Below, piece by piece: positions 31,646 through 43,223 of a stretch of 64,000 nucleotides of DNA. This DNA comes from Zanthoxylum bungeanum. Lineage: Eukaryota > Streptophyta > Magnoliopsida > Sapindales > Rutaceae. The notes below the pieces were generated by a model that was not told the origin of the DNA, searched no databases, and was given only the letters and a program-made list of their open reading frames with translations. Each line of letters begins with the position of its first letter. Position 1 is the stretch's first letter. The stretch lies in the NCBI GenBank assembly GCA_019454045.1, contig SKCR01038904.1, positions 1 through 64,000 of the forward strand, in the 5' to 3' direction. Made by a program: the position numbers and the translations under genes.

Positions 31646-33764
31646 TGATGAGCGGAAAATATATCAATATTTACCGCCCCTTTTACTTAATATTTTGTTT
31701 AGTTTCTCGGGTTTGATGAACGTTTTGATGTGTTTTAGTTTATTCTGCAGATAAAATAATATTGGGACTCAATGAAATCATTTAAGATGAAATGTGGGTC
31801 AAATAAAGACAAATATTGGACTTGACATTAATTTTGGAGATTGGAAACTTGAAAGGGCGTTTTAACGAAGTGTAGTTTTGGAAATTCCAGTTTTGCGCAT
31901 CTGTCGTATTTTGACCTGAACTCTTTACTCCGATATCGGATTGAGCTGATTCAAGTTCCAGATTAAAGAAGACTCAATGATCTACAACTTGGAACAACAA
32001 AATAATTTCGAATTCTGAAGATTTCATGACCGAAATTGATGAAACATCCGGAAGTGTGTTATGTGTAATTATTAAAGTCATTTTCAAAGCAATTAAATAA
32101 ATAAAAAATAAAAATAGTCAAACTCCCACCAAACATGATAGCAATTAGTGGAGCAATTAATAATGGATTTGGTGGAGCAATTAGTGGAGCAATTGATAAT
32201 GGATTTGATAGATGATTTGATTGAGGCAAAATTTTGCCTACAAATACAAAGCTATTTCATTTGTAAATTCATACTTTCTTCTAAGGAATTCCTTAAAAAT
32301 ACTAAGAAGATTGTATCTTGTTTTTTTATTTACAGCTTTCAGTAATTAATTTCCGCTTTCGCACTTTCTTTTCTTTACTTTTCAGTTTTTACTTTTCGCA
32401 ATTTACTTTTACGCACAATACTTTTCTTTCTTTAATTTTCAGTTTTTACTTTTCAGTAATGATGAGGTAACTCCCCTTTGCTGGGGTAAAAGGTAAAATT
32501 TTTATTACTAATATTTAGATTAATCTCCCTTAATTATAATATATAAACTAGTTAAAACCCGAATTAACGAGGATACCGCCATATTGGTCGGTTGGTAATT
32601 ATTTAAATTGGTTTTAACCTGACTAAACTGGATACCGCCTGACTGGTCGGTTGGTAATTAATTATTAATTTGACTTAATCTGGATACCGTCTATATGGCT
32701 GGTTGGTAATTATCATGCAAAGTTAATATATTATATTAAGGGAGATATCTAAAATAGAAGAATAAAAGTGGATCCTTTTACCTCAGCATTTTCTTTTATT
32801 GTACTTTTACTTTATTTACTTTTCAGCAATTTACTGTCAGCATTTACTTTTCAGCAATTTACTTTCAGTAATTTACTTTCAGCATTTACTTTTCAGTAAT
32901 TTACTTTCAGCATTTACTTTCAGCATTTATTTTCAGTATTTAATTTCAGCATTTACTTTCCGTCATATACTTTTCAGCAATTTACTTTTCAACATTTTAC
33001 TTTATGTCTTTTATTTTATTTAAGTTTTTACTACCCGTAAATATGTATCGTAACTAAGCCAGTTATCTGGGGTTGTGATGAAGTCCAATATCATCGGTTT
33101 ATAAGGGGTTAAATTACGGTTTGGGTAATATAAAGGTTTATTTATTGAGCCTTAGTCTTAATATATCTTGTTAACTGGCCATTATAAGATTGATTCGGTA
33201 AACTTAAAATTAACTTGGAAAAGAGATTTTAGGTTTAAGACCTTAGACTTAATAGCCCACGATCTTCCTTAAGGATAGATAACCCTTTAATAGATTTCCT
33301 TATATGATAGGAATATACATGTCAGGCGGCGGGGTAGCCATAATTGGAACTTATTCTTAATGAATTCAGATAACTTGGTTAACATAGGAATATGATTAAT
33401 TGGGTTATACTGGGTATTTGTATTTGACCATCGGAAGAGGCTTTTGCATAATTTCGTGTTCCAGGTTAATAAACCAATATATTACATAAACGTAAAATAA
33501 CTACTTCATCTTTTAAAAGATATTGGAAAGATTCACAACCATGGATAATTTTTTAAATTTGAATTTTCTTAAATCTATTTTCGAGAAATTTCATTTACTT
33601 GTTTTAAGTCACTTTCAAATCAAACAACCAATCCATTAGATACTTGTAAACATTTAGCTTCATTAATTAATAGCTTAGGTATTAAGTTCTCGTGGGATCA
33701 ATATTTTTTATACTACTTGAACGATACGTGCGCTTGCGTTTTACGCGTGTGATTACGCCGGTCA
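31646..33764 (+). repeat. Element D 3' LTR
   Basis: TGATGAGCGG to GCCGGTCA, followed by TSD cagtt. It has the same internal repeats as the 5' LTR (32565-32715 and 32815-32995), with an extra short duplication near 32148-32210 (gtggagcaatta units). Confidence 0.9.
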
Positions 33765-33769
33765 CAGTT

Positions 33770-34626
33770 GGACTGCACCCAAAAATCGTTAATTGAATAG
33801 TTAGACTATTGCAATTAAGATGGCAGGAAAGATCAACGTTAGAGATATTATCATAGGCGAAAATTTCTTTAATGGTGCGATCTTCCTGACTGGAATATGA
33901 ACCTCAGGATTGACCGGGGGGCCGAGAAGATGCTCTATACGATAGAGAGACCTCTCGGGCCTAAGCCCGGAATTGACCAGCCGCTTGAGATTGAGCTTTG
34001 GAAGACTCATAGCGATGACAACTCAACTGCTCAATCTGTCATGCTCGCTGCAATGACCCCCTCAATTTCGTCGCCAGAACAAGGGATTGGATCCCTATTC
34101 TATGATGGAAAAATTGAAGGACCTTCATCGGTCTAACCTTAGATCGCAAAGGTATGAATTACAGAAGAAGCTATTTCACTCTCGAATTTCAGAGGGTACA
34201 TCTGTCGAGCACCATGTGTCGCAGATGATTGCTAACATCGAACAGCTGGGTCGGCTAGGCATAACCTTTTAGGCTGAGACTTCTATAGATTTGATCTTGC
34301 AGTCTCTTCCTGACAGCTGAAGTGGGTTCATCATGAACTACAATATGATGAACCAAGACCATACTCTTGGAGAGTTGATGGCAATGCTGCGTGAAGCAGA
34401 AAAAGAGCTATTGAAGGGCAAAAAGCGCTAGGCGTACTTCGCTTCAACATCTCAGTCTGCCAAGGCTTGGCCAAAGGCTACTGGAGGTGTAAAGAAGAAG
34501 AAGAAGAAGGGCAAGGCCAAATCATCAAAGTCTTCAGGGAAGGCTAAGTACAAATCCCAAGAAGTCTGCCTATAGAGTGGAAAATGGGGTCACTGGAAGC
34601 GTGACTACCGTGAGTACAAGGCGCAC
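33770..34626 (+). pseudogene. gag: Copia A Gag, plus copy 1, broken
   Basis: The A leader resumes after D (ggactgcaccc...) and gag starts at ATG 33820 (MAGKINVRDIII). A frameshift closes the frame at about 33898. Homology goes on in 33897-34136 (MLYTIERPLGPKPGIDQPLE, SVMLAAMTPSISSPEQG) and 34087-34272 (HHVSQMIANIEQLGRLGI). A zinc knuckle follows near 34563-34610, where CLQCGKWGH reads CL, stop, SGKWGH and the last Cys is Tyr. Copia Gag of the UBN2 type; not functional. Confidence 0.82.
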
Positions 34627-35240
34627 ATGAAGGAAATCAAAGCGGGCAAAACACCGGCTTCAGGTATGTTTGTTATAGAAATAAACATGTATACTTCTAG
34701 TTTTAAAAATTGGATTTTTGATTCTGGTTGTGGTACTCATATATGTACTGATGTGCAAAATCTACAAATTAGTAGGAGACTGGCCTCAAGGGATATTGAT
34801 CTACGAGTTGGAAACGAGACCAGAGTCGCATTTTTTACTGTAGGGACTTATATTTTGGAACTGCCCTCGGGGCATGTACTAAACTTATCAGACTGTTATT
34901 ATGTACATAGTTTGACTAGGAATATTATTTCTGTATCTTTATTAGCCCAATGTGGGTATACTTTTGTATTTAGAAACACTGGGTGTTTTATGTATAAAAA
35001 TGATATTGAGATATGCAGTGCTGATGTGTATAATGGTCTTTATATTTTGAATATAAATCAATCTCAAACATATAATGTAACAAACAAAAAGCTTAAATTA
35101 AGTAACAAAGATGAAACTTATATGTGGCATTATCGTCTGGGCACATTAACAAGACTCGCATATCCACACTTTCGAAGAGTGGGTACTTGGACAGATTTGA
35201 TCCAAATTAATATGACATCTGTGAATCTTGTTTATTAGGC
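34627..35240 (+). pseudogene. pol: Copia A protease and integrase start, plus copy 1
   Basis: A 203-codon frame with intact protease motif FDSGCGTHICTDVQ (about residue 33), then VGNETRV, SGHVLNLSDCYYVHSLTRN and the integrase N-terminus at MWHYRLG. A single missing base near 35138 (other copies read ctgggacacatt) shifts the frame, so the last 30 or so codons are out of register. The best-preserved A protease in the window. Confidence 0.85.
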
Positions 35241-36115
35241 AAAATACCTAAAACACCTTTTAGCGGTAAAGGTGCACGTGCCACCGAACTGTTAGCCCTC
35301 GTTCATAGTGACATATGTGATCTCATGTCTAGCCAGGCCTAGAGTGGATATTAATACTTCGTAACCTTTACGGATGATGCATCACGTTATGGTTATGTGT
35401 ATCTTATGAGACACAAGTCGGAAACTTTTGAGAAATTCAAAGATTTTCGACACGAAGTAGAAAAACAGACCGGTAAAAGTATTAAAACATTACGGTCGGA
35501 CCGTGGTGGAGAATAATTGAGCAATGAGTTTCTTGATTACTTGAAAGAGTATGGTATTCTTTCATAGTGGACTCCTCCCGGAACACCTCAATTAAACGGT
35601 GTGTCCGAACGGAGAAACTGAACTTTGTTGGACATGGTAAGGTCGATGATGAGTCGCACTGAGCTACCTATTTCCTTCTGGGGATATGCATTGAACAGTG
35701 CAATACTTATTTTGAATAAGGTTCCGTCAAAGTCTATTCAACAGACTCCGTATGAAATATAGACAGGAAAGAAACCGGGTTTCTCATTCTTGAAGATTTA
35801 GGGTTGCTGGGCATACATTAAACTTTTGGATGGTACCAAACTTGAACTCAAATCGGATAAGTGCCTATTTGTAGGTTATCCTAGGGAAACCAAAGGATAT
35901 TACTTCTACAATCCACAAGAGAACAAATTATTTGTTGCTCTACATGCGGGTTTCCTTGAGAAGGAATTCTTAAATGCAGTGGTTAGTGGAAGGAAAGTAG
36001 AATCGATGAAAATCAGAGTGATACTATTCCTGGCACCGATTCCTTAACGGAACACGAACAGTTCATCGGGGATGAAACTGTAGCACAATATTCTAATACA
36101 CAAGAACCGCGTAGG
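35241..36115 (+). pseudogene. pol: Copia A integrase, plus copy 1
   Basis: Collinear with integrase throughout: HSDICDLMSS, FTDDASRYGYVYLMRHKSE, TLRSDRGGE then stop, PPGTPQLNGVSERRN then stop, and SFWGYALNSAILIL. The catalytic residues D, D and E can all be read, but at least seven codons are now TAG, TAA or TGA, mostly from Trp or Gln. 35826-36047 is the open C-terminal end (KCLFVGYPRETKGYYFYNPQ). Confidence 0.83.
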
Positions 36116-36570
36116 TTGGAGAGAGTCAGAAAACATCCTGAGAGGTATGGGATTCTGATCTCACCTCTTATAGATATTAATCTTACTGAGGAAGACGAAC
36201 CGGCTACGTATGAGGAAGCAATCCAAGGTATCGACTCCGGTTTATGGCAAGATGCCATGAAATCCGAAATGGATTCCATGTACACCAACCAAGTTTGGAC
36301 ACTGGTTGATGCATCAGAAGGCGTAAAGCCTATTGGTTGCAAATGAGTCTTCAAGAAGAAGACTGACATGGATGGCAACATACAAACGTACAAAGCTAGG
36401 CTTGTATCGAAAGGGTTTCGTCAACGGTATGGTGTCGATTACGATGAAACTTTTTCACCTGTTGCCATTATTAAATCCATTCGGATAATGCTTGCTATTG
36501 CAGCATATTTCGATTATGAAATATGGTAGATGGATGTCAAAACCGCTTTCCTTACCGGAAACCTTTTGGA
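36116..36570 (+). pseudogene. pol: Copia A reverse transcriptase, N-terminal half
   Basis: RT begins with RYGILISPLIDINLTEEDEP and AMKSEMDSMYTNQVWTLVDA, then KPIGCK followed by TGA for Trp, ARLVSKGFRQRYGVDYDETF and YEIW, stop, MDVKTAFLTGNLLE. The next residues of the family (DVYMQ) are replaced by foreign sequence at about 36570, so the YxDD motif, RNase H and the 3' LTR are lost at this junction. Confidence 0.85.
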
Positions 36571-37424
36571 GCTACCCGAACCATTCATACCAACCACAGA
36601 GGATGAAGGCTTACGGACATACATATCTTTACATCCTCAGATTGATACTCTTGGAGCATGCATTATGCAAATGTCGGATAAAGAGTGGAACGAGGAAATG
36701 CTAAAATACATCTCTGAAGAAATGATGGAACAAGATGCAGAGCAAAAACAAGAGCAATTGTGTGACATGTTGAAAATCTCGTGACACCAGAGGAACCATC
36801 ACAACAGTGGGGAGTACACATTGAAGACACCGCCCAAAAGCTTGACAGAATTGCACTCTCATTCAAAGTCAAACACCATATGAGACCTCATAATTCATTT
36901 TCTTTTCTTTCAGGAACCATTAGTGCGATAAAGTTAGAGAAGGTGGCACGAGCACTGAATGAGACAAAATTCTTTTGGCCACCTCACCGTTGGAAGAGAC
37001 CCTTTAAAAGAAACGCAAATGGGATCATCCTCAATCGGACATCCAAAACCATGCTGAAACCTCATTGACGGGTGGACTTCAGTCACGTTTGGTTGAAGAC
37101 GATAAATTTAGCGCTAGCGGTGAGGCAACCCATGCAAAATTTTTATTTTATTTTTATTTTTATTTTTATATTTTATGTATACATGTTGTAGCATTTTTAA
37201 TTTTGTGTGTTATGTTTGCAGGGAAAATCATATACGAAGTATTTAAAACAGAGCAAACCAGTGAAAAAAGGTCATCATGGAATAATGTTTGCCAAAATCG
37301 CGAAGACAAAAATTCAATTGAGTAGAGATGGCAGAGTAAGGAGTCAATCTTGAGACGCATCCTAGTGGGCATGATAGTCGAACAATTCACATTTTGCAAA
37401 CGAGAAAAAAAAATAAAAAACATC

Positions 37425-37550
37425 GCATCGCGAGGCATAAACACTATGCATGTCGCGACGCGCGAACCTAACACGTAAAATCCCCAAATTTAGGGCTAAG
37501 TATCGCGATGCGCAGCACCCTACGTCGCGACGCGTACGCGAACAGAGGCC
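37425..37550. repeat. CpG-rich TCGCGAYGCG repeats
   Basis: Four variants of tcgcga(c/t)gcg occur within 125 bp (catcgcatcgcga, gtcgcgacgcgcg, tatcgcgatgcgc, gtcgcgacgcgtacgcg), each a palindrome or near one. CpG density is far above the surroundings. Confidence 0.75.
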
Positions 37551-38149
37551 TTAAAATGCAGCTATTCACCCATTTTCTTCACCTCCATTCTCATTTTCTT
37601 TCATTTTTTTCTCTCAAACATTCGCACTTTTCCTCATATTCTCTCGATTTCTCCCTCAAATCCCTCAACCAAACTCATTAAAACCCACTAAAACATTTCC
37701 CTTACACGAAACCCATCCACCAATTCAGATACCCAACCCTCCATTTTGTGTATAAGCTCGGATTTGGGGAAGAACAACTCGCAACAGCCAGATGATTTCG
37801 TTCCAATTTTTTTTACTTTTTGATTTTACATAATTAATTTTTTTAAATTTGTGATTTGTAGTTTGTGGGTGTTTTATTTATGGTTGTTTTGTGATAGAAA
37901 TTACAGTTCGTGCCAGTGTTATTATGTGTGTTTGCTGTTGAAATATTGTAGTTTGTGGGCGTGTGAGAATTTGCAATTTGTTTGTGGCTGTTGCTATTGA
38001 GAAAAACTAGAAGTTTTGGGGACGAAAGCCGTTTGTAGGAATAAATTTTGAAGTGTTTTAGGGTTAAATTTTGGAATTCTTGAAAATTAGGGGAAGTGCT
38101 GCCAAAAGTTTCATAAAAAATTGAAATTAAAAATGGCCCCTAAAGAGTA

Positions 38150-39010
38150 CGAACCTCTGCGGCTGTTGGATCAAGTTACGATGCCACAAAATTTATATCG
38201 ATAGCCGCTGAGCGTAGATATGAAAAGGGGATGGGACAAAAAGTCCCAATCATGGAAATGGGTTTTGATATTGACCCCGGGCAGTATCCCCAAATTGATA
38301 GAGTCGTCGCCACTCGGCATTGGCACAAGCTCTATAAGCAAACTACCCCCGCATGCATTCATGTGGTTAGAGAGTTTTACACTAATGCTTACGAGCACCA
38401 AGCATATCAGGTGATGGTTAAAGGTCAGATGGTGGCATTTGATCGATCTACGATTAACAGGTTTTATAGGTTGCCAGATATAGAGGATGATGAATACACA
38501 AAAACCATTGAGCACCATGACCTAGACCTTATCACAAAGACACTATACATCCTCAATGTTATCTAGGATATTAACAATGGTGGGGAATATGTCAAAATTA
38601 GTTCTAGGTACCTCACACCTGATGCTCGAGTTTGGTTTCACTTCTTAACCTGCATGGCACCTATATAACAAATGTCATCAAGGAACATATGATTCTGCTT
38701 TACTATTTGCTTTAAGGACAAACTATTGACATAGATAGACTGATAACTAGCAATATTGTTCGGGCAACACACTCTGCACAGACTGGACTTTTATATTGCA
38801 GTCTTACCACTAACCTCTGTGCAGCAGTTGGGGTGCCAATAGACCATATAGAAGAATCAATACAGGCTACCACAACACTTACAGCGAGAATTGCTCAACA
38901 ACTGAGAGCATAGAGTACTCTAGCACAAGCCAGTTCATCTTCAGCACCTGCAGCGCCACAACATCAACCTCAACCTGCATGGAGATCATCTCGGTCACGC
39001 TCCATGTCAC
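38150..39010 (+). pseudogene. Putative plant transposon protein (3' ORF of Athila-like elements)
   Basis: 38231-38566 reads MGQKVPIMEMGFDID near its start, then HWHKLYKQTTPACIHVVREF, YTNAY, VKGQMVAFDRSTINRFYRLP and a stop at 38564. Upstream in the same frame YDATKFISIAAERRYEKG extends it. Downstream, with stops and shifts, come ISSRYLTPDARVWFHFLTC, ARWHTQ-like material and IVRATHSAQTGLLYC. This pattern (REFY..., V.G..V.FD...IN.F..LP, W..F) is that of the Pfam family called putative plant transposon protein (Transposase_32), usually found 3' of pol or in gypsy-derived ORFs. Function unknown; a tail rich in Ala, Pro, Gln and Ser follows. Confidence 0.68.
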
Positions 39011-39018
39011 AGCGCTTA

Positions 39019-40099
39019 TGTAACATCCCCAATTCGGGAGATGCTACCGGTAGGGAATAGGCCGTACTATCCCCATGAGCCTCTGACTATCTGTTTGTAA
39101 TCATCTTAACTTGACTAATCTCAAATGACTTTCGCATGCATATGGACCATTGCCCCGACTAAACAACATGAAATGCATCTCAAATGCTCATATAATGTAC
39201 TCATTAGTACCGCACATCACAACCTTGAAAATGAACACATTAGCATATTCCAATAACTTATTCAATATAGTGCATGATATACAGCTTTTACTTTGGCACA
39301 GATGATACTGAAACTCTATACACACTCTGGTGGACTCGGACCATCTAGTGACTGCTTTCAGTATCCATCCTCCCGAGCTCGTCCTCCATGATCCTGCAAA
39401 ACAAAACACTGGGAGTGAGGGGTTAGACCATTATACGATCTAAGTGAGGGGACAAAAACTGAAATAATATTTGTTTCTAAAACCAAAATTCAAGAAAAAG
39501 CTTTATATGAAAACTATTTTCCTGTCTGAAAACTCTGGGCTTCTTTCTGAAAATCTCGTCTGAAATCTCTCTGTAATATCTTTTCTGAAAGTTTCTTATA
39601 AAACTGTTGTTTCTGAAAACTTTTCTTTCTAGAAATCTTTTTTGAAATCTGTATCTGAAAACCATTTCTGAAATCTTTATTTGAAAATTATTTCTAAAAA
39701 CAGCTCTCTGTCTCTGAAATCTTGACATGTGGGGGCATTACGTATCGTCGTCCCCCCATACGCCTAACTAGAGCCATGAGTGCAAATCCATGACATTGGG
39801 GCGTTACGTATCACCGTCCCCCAAAGCATGCCACTCATGTCCCCGAAACTAGTGGTCTTGGGCGTTACATATCGTCGTCCCCTAAGCCACTGAACTAGAA
39901 CTGGGGGTGCAGATCTATGCTACCCTCCAAGATCTGAAACTAGGATCTAGGGGATTCTGTCATCCCTAGTCCTGAACTAGGATCTGGGGGCATTACATAT
40001 CGTCATCCCCTCATCCTCTACATGTGCACATGTCATCCGTCAATTCCAAGTCTGTCATAAGTTACATACTGAGGTGGGTTTTTCCCCATTCCTCGAAAA
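39019..40099 (-). repeat. C-like LTR fragment, minus
   Basis: It starts TGTAACATCCCC and on the minus strand matches the last part of the C LTR: the ttttgcagg region (39390-39410), the TTTCAG-rich stretch (39530-39720), the four GGCGATACGTAACGCC-type motifs (39726-40000), and cacatgtgcacatgtgg near 40022. It lacks the section corresponding to 12180-12780. It is cut at 40099 after cctcgaaaat. No PBS precedes it on the left. Confidence 0.8.
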
Positions 40100-40947
40100 T
40101 ATATAATATATATCAGACGTAATATATAATATATTACGTAATACGATCCAGTATGGGATGTCACATGCTAGGCCTAGGGCTGGAATTATGTCTGCCTCGT
40201 ACGAAGCACATATCGGATCACTAGCAACTAGTCTATATAATCGGATAATCATGACCTAGTCATACCATCATGATAGATGCAGCAATTAAGAGTACCAGTT
40301 CTGTATCCTACATGATCATCATCTCCATATGACTGAAGTGATACTTCTATCTTGATATCACACCCAATACACTACGATTCTCAGTAAACCCAAAAGAGGC
40401 ATTCACAGAACCTGTTAAAGCCCCGGACGACCAAAACCAAAATGTATTGATTGTCGCAAGTATTAGCGATGCAAGTCTCAGGTTAAGACCAACTACAGCT
40501 ACCCTGATTCGGATTCCCATAGACACATAGCCATACTACCAATGGGATTCCGAGGGGTCTATCTAGAGCGAAGTTGTTCCCGGTCCAACGGCTAACAGAA
40601 CATCCTATCACATTTGCATAAGTATCCAACACTTAAATATATGAGAACTATGATGTTACACTTCCATAACGCGCACAAGTGCAATACCAGCATATTCTGC
40701 ATTATCGATGTCCAGTCTCGATAATACTACGACTAAGGATATTTAATGATTAAACCTTTCGTGGATTAATATTGTCTCATATCTTATTAATCTGGTACTA
40801 ATCATATGGACTTTTATCATTTATATATCCAAGTAATCCAATTAGAAAAATGATAAAAGAGCAACTTCCTTTGTCACATAGTTAATTTGTACAAAGAACA
40901 CCATATATTTTACAAATAGTGATGATATGGGTCATAATTGTCCAACA
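40100..40947 (-). repeat. Copia A 3' LTR, truncated, minus
   Basis: Begins within the A LTR (equivalent to about 44307 of the next copy) and ends GTCCAACA. The PPT complement atctcccactt follows at 40948, so this is the 3' LTR of a minus-strand element. More than 1 kb of its downstream part, including the palindrome array, is missing at the junction with the C-like LTR. Confidence 0.85.
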
Positions 40948-43223
40948 ATCTCCCACTTGGCCTATAGCCAATCACTCAAGTATCCAATACTTGAACTATG
41001 TACGGGTCGCTCATGCTTATGCTGAGATATCGCTTTTGCCAGCGGATATGTAAGGTTCTCATCTGATGGAATCTTGACATCGCCACGATGTGTGAGCTTA
41101 TGAATCAGATGAAACCGTATAAGTACATACTTGGATCATTGATGAGACCGTAATTCTTTAGCCTGTGTTGTAGCCCAGCTCAGCTGCTAACAGAACTACT
41201 CCTAATCCAATTAGGAATTTTATAGATCAAAATGTTTCTTTTACTCCCTCAGCTGAAGCAATATGTTCCGCTTTTGTGGTTGAATCGGCAACAGTATCTT
41301 GCTTGGAAGATTTCCAGCTCACTGTTCCATTGTTCAAACAAAATATGTACCCTTATTGCGACTTATAGTCGTCTTTATCGATTTGGAAACTTGCATCGGT
41401 TAACCTAGTCACCTTAAATTCTCCATCTCCATAGATTAAGAAAGCGTCCTTAGTTCGTCTAAGATAATAGAGGATGTTCTTAACATCAATCCAGTGACCA
41501 TCACCTGGATCGGCCTGATAGTGACCGCAGATGCTCAAAGCATATAAGATACCAGGTCGTGTACATGTTTTTCAATGTACGAGTTCTCGGAGAGTGCCAA
41601 CAACCTTTAGATCTATCAAAGTAGATCATTATTCCTAGAATAAAGGTTGCCTCTCCCAAGAATTTTATGGAGAATTTTAATGAAAGCCAAGCTTTCACCG
41701 ATTTTAATATTGGAATGTAATTGCTAAGAAGCAATACATCATTAATGTATAGGACAATCAATGTCAGTGCGCTCCGACTAACCTTCTTATATACACAAGA
41801 ATCATCTTCGTTTTGAATGAAACCATATACCATTATGATCTCATCAAAACATTGGTTCCAAGAACGCAATGCTTGCTTCAATCCATAAATGGATCGATTT
41901 AACTTGCAAACCTAGTTTACATATTTTGGTGCGACAAAACCATCAGGGTGTTATATAAAATATCCTCCAAAAGGTTTTCGTTAAGGAAAGCGATTTTGAC
42001 GTCCAGTTGCCATATTTCATAATCGAAATATGCAGCATTAGCAAGCATTATCCGAATGGATTTAATCATGGCAATGGGTAAAAGGTTTCGTCATAATCGA
42101 CACCATTTTGATGACGATACCCTTTCGCTACAAGATTACCTTTGTACGTTTGTATGTTGCCATCCATGTCTGTCTTCACCATAAAGACGCATTTGCTACC
42201 AATAGGCACAATGCCTTATGGTACATCAACCGGTATCCAAACTTGGTTGTATACATGGAATCCATTTCGGACTTCATGGCACCTTGCCATATAGCGGAGT
42301 CGATACCTTGTATCACTTCCTCATACGTAGCCGGTTCGTATTCCTCAATAAGATTAATATCTTCATGAGGTGAGATCAGAATCCCATACCTCTTAGGTCA
42401 TTTTCTAACTCTCTCCAACCTACGCGGTTCTTGTGTATTAGAAGATTATGGAATAGTCTCATCCCTGATGAACTATTCATATTCCGTGAGGGGATCAGTG
42501 CCATGAACAATATCACTCTGATTTTCATCGAGGTCTACTTTCCTCCCACTTACCACTGCATTTAGGAATTCCTCTAAGGAAAACCGCATGGAGAGCAAAA
42601 AATATTTTGTTCTCTTATGGGTTATTGAAATAATATCCTTTGGTTTCCCTAGGATAACCAATTACAAATAGGCACTTATCCGATTTGGGTTTTAGTTTGG
42701 TACCATCCAAACGTTTAACATGCCTAGCATCCCCAAATCTTCAGGAATGAGAAACTCGGTTTCTTTCCTGTCTATATTTCATATGGAGTATGTCCAACAG
42801 ACTTTATCGGAACCTTATTGAAAATAAGTATTGCACTATTCAATGCATATCCCGTGAAGGAAATTAGTAGCTCAGTGCGACTCATCATTAACCTTACCAT
42901 GTCCAACAAAGTTCGGTTTCTCCGTTCGGATACACCACTCAAATGAGGTGTTCCGGGAGGAGTCCACTGTGAAAGAATACCATACTCTTTCAAGTAATTG
43001 AGAAACTCATTGCTCAAGTATTTTCCACCACGGTTCAACCGTAATGTTTTAATACTTTTGTTGGTCTGTTTTTCTCTACTTCGTGTCGAAACTCTTTGAT
43101 TTTATCAAATGTTTCCAAATTATGCTTCATAAGACACACATAACCATAACACGATGAAGCATCCATACAGGTTATGAAGTAATGATATCCACCTCTAGCC
43201 TGGCTAGACATGGCCCCACATAC
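40948..43223 (-). pseudogene. pol: Copia A minus element 1: RNase H, RT, integrase part
   Basis: Minus strand, from right to left: integrase C-terminal half (42772-43038: GILSQWTPPGTPHL, VSERRNRTLLDMVR), the FVGYP region (42473-42661, broken), RT N-terminus (about 41900-42400, in pieces), the RT palm (41501-41881: LRSWNQCFDEIIMVYGF, then LYINDVLLLSN where the family has YVDD, so one catalytic Asp is lost), and RNase H (41353-41538 onward: HWIDVKNILYYLRRTKD, LTDASFQID), then the PPT. The copy is cut in the integrase at 43223 by the LTR of minus element 2. Confidence 0.85.

Larger units (their letters stand above)
23825..33764 (+). mobile_element. Athila-type gypsy element D (9.94 kb)
   Basis: A complete LTR-to-LTR element with 5-bp TSD cagtt (23820-23824 and 33765-33769), inserted in the copia A leader. 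LTRs are 2,083 and 2,119 bp. The Asp-type PBS is TGGCGCCGTTGACGGGGA at 25914-25931. Order: gag and protease relics, a short RT-N remnant, the integrase C-terminus, two additional coding relics, a non-coding 3' region, and a PPT. RT, RNase H and most of integrase are missing, so it was internally deleted and could only have moved with outside help. Confidence 0.92.
36571..39018 (+). mobile_element. Second Athila-like 3' fragment
   Basis: It starts abruptly after copia RT and ends at the C-like LTR, with no LTR of its own. The block tttagcgctagcggtgaggc at 37106-37130 matches the post-pol block of D at 28716-28740. 37200-37380 resembles the accessory ORF of D (NREDK, ttgagacgcatcc). It then diverges: a CpG-rich stretch, a pyrimidine-rich leader-like stretch (37560-37720), and a plant-transposon-protein ORF. 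The part at 36571-37064 (frames of 84 and 95 codons) is unrecognised. Confidence 0.65.

Noticed and set aside
36013..36393. 126-codon minus-strand frame opposite copia RT
   Set aside because: A shadow of the plus-strand RT region; the mirrored frame opposite the RT of the minus copy (46505-46769) has the same origin.
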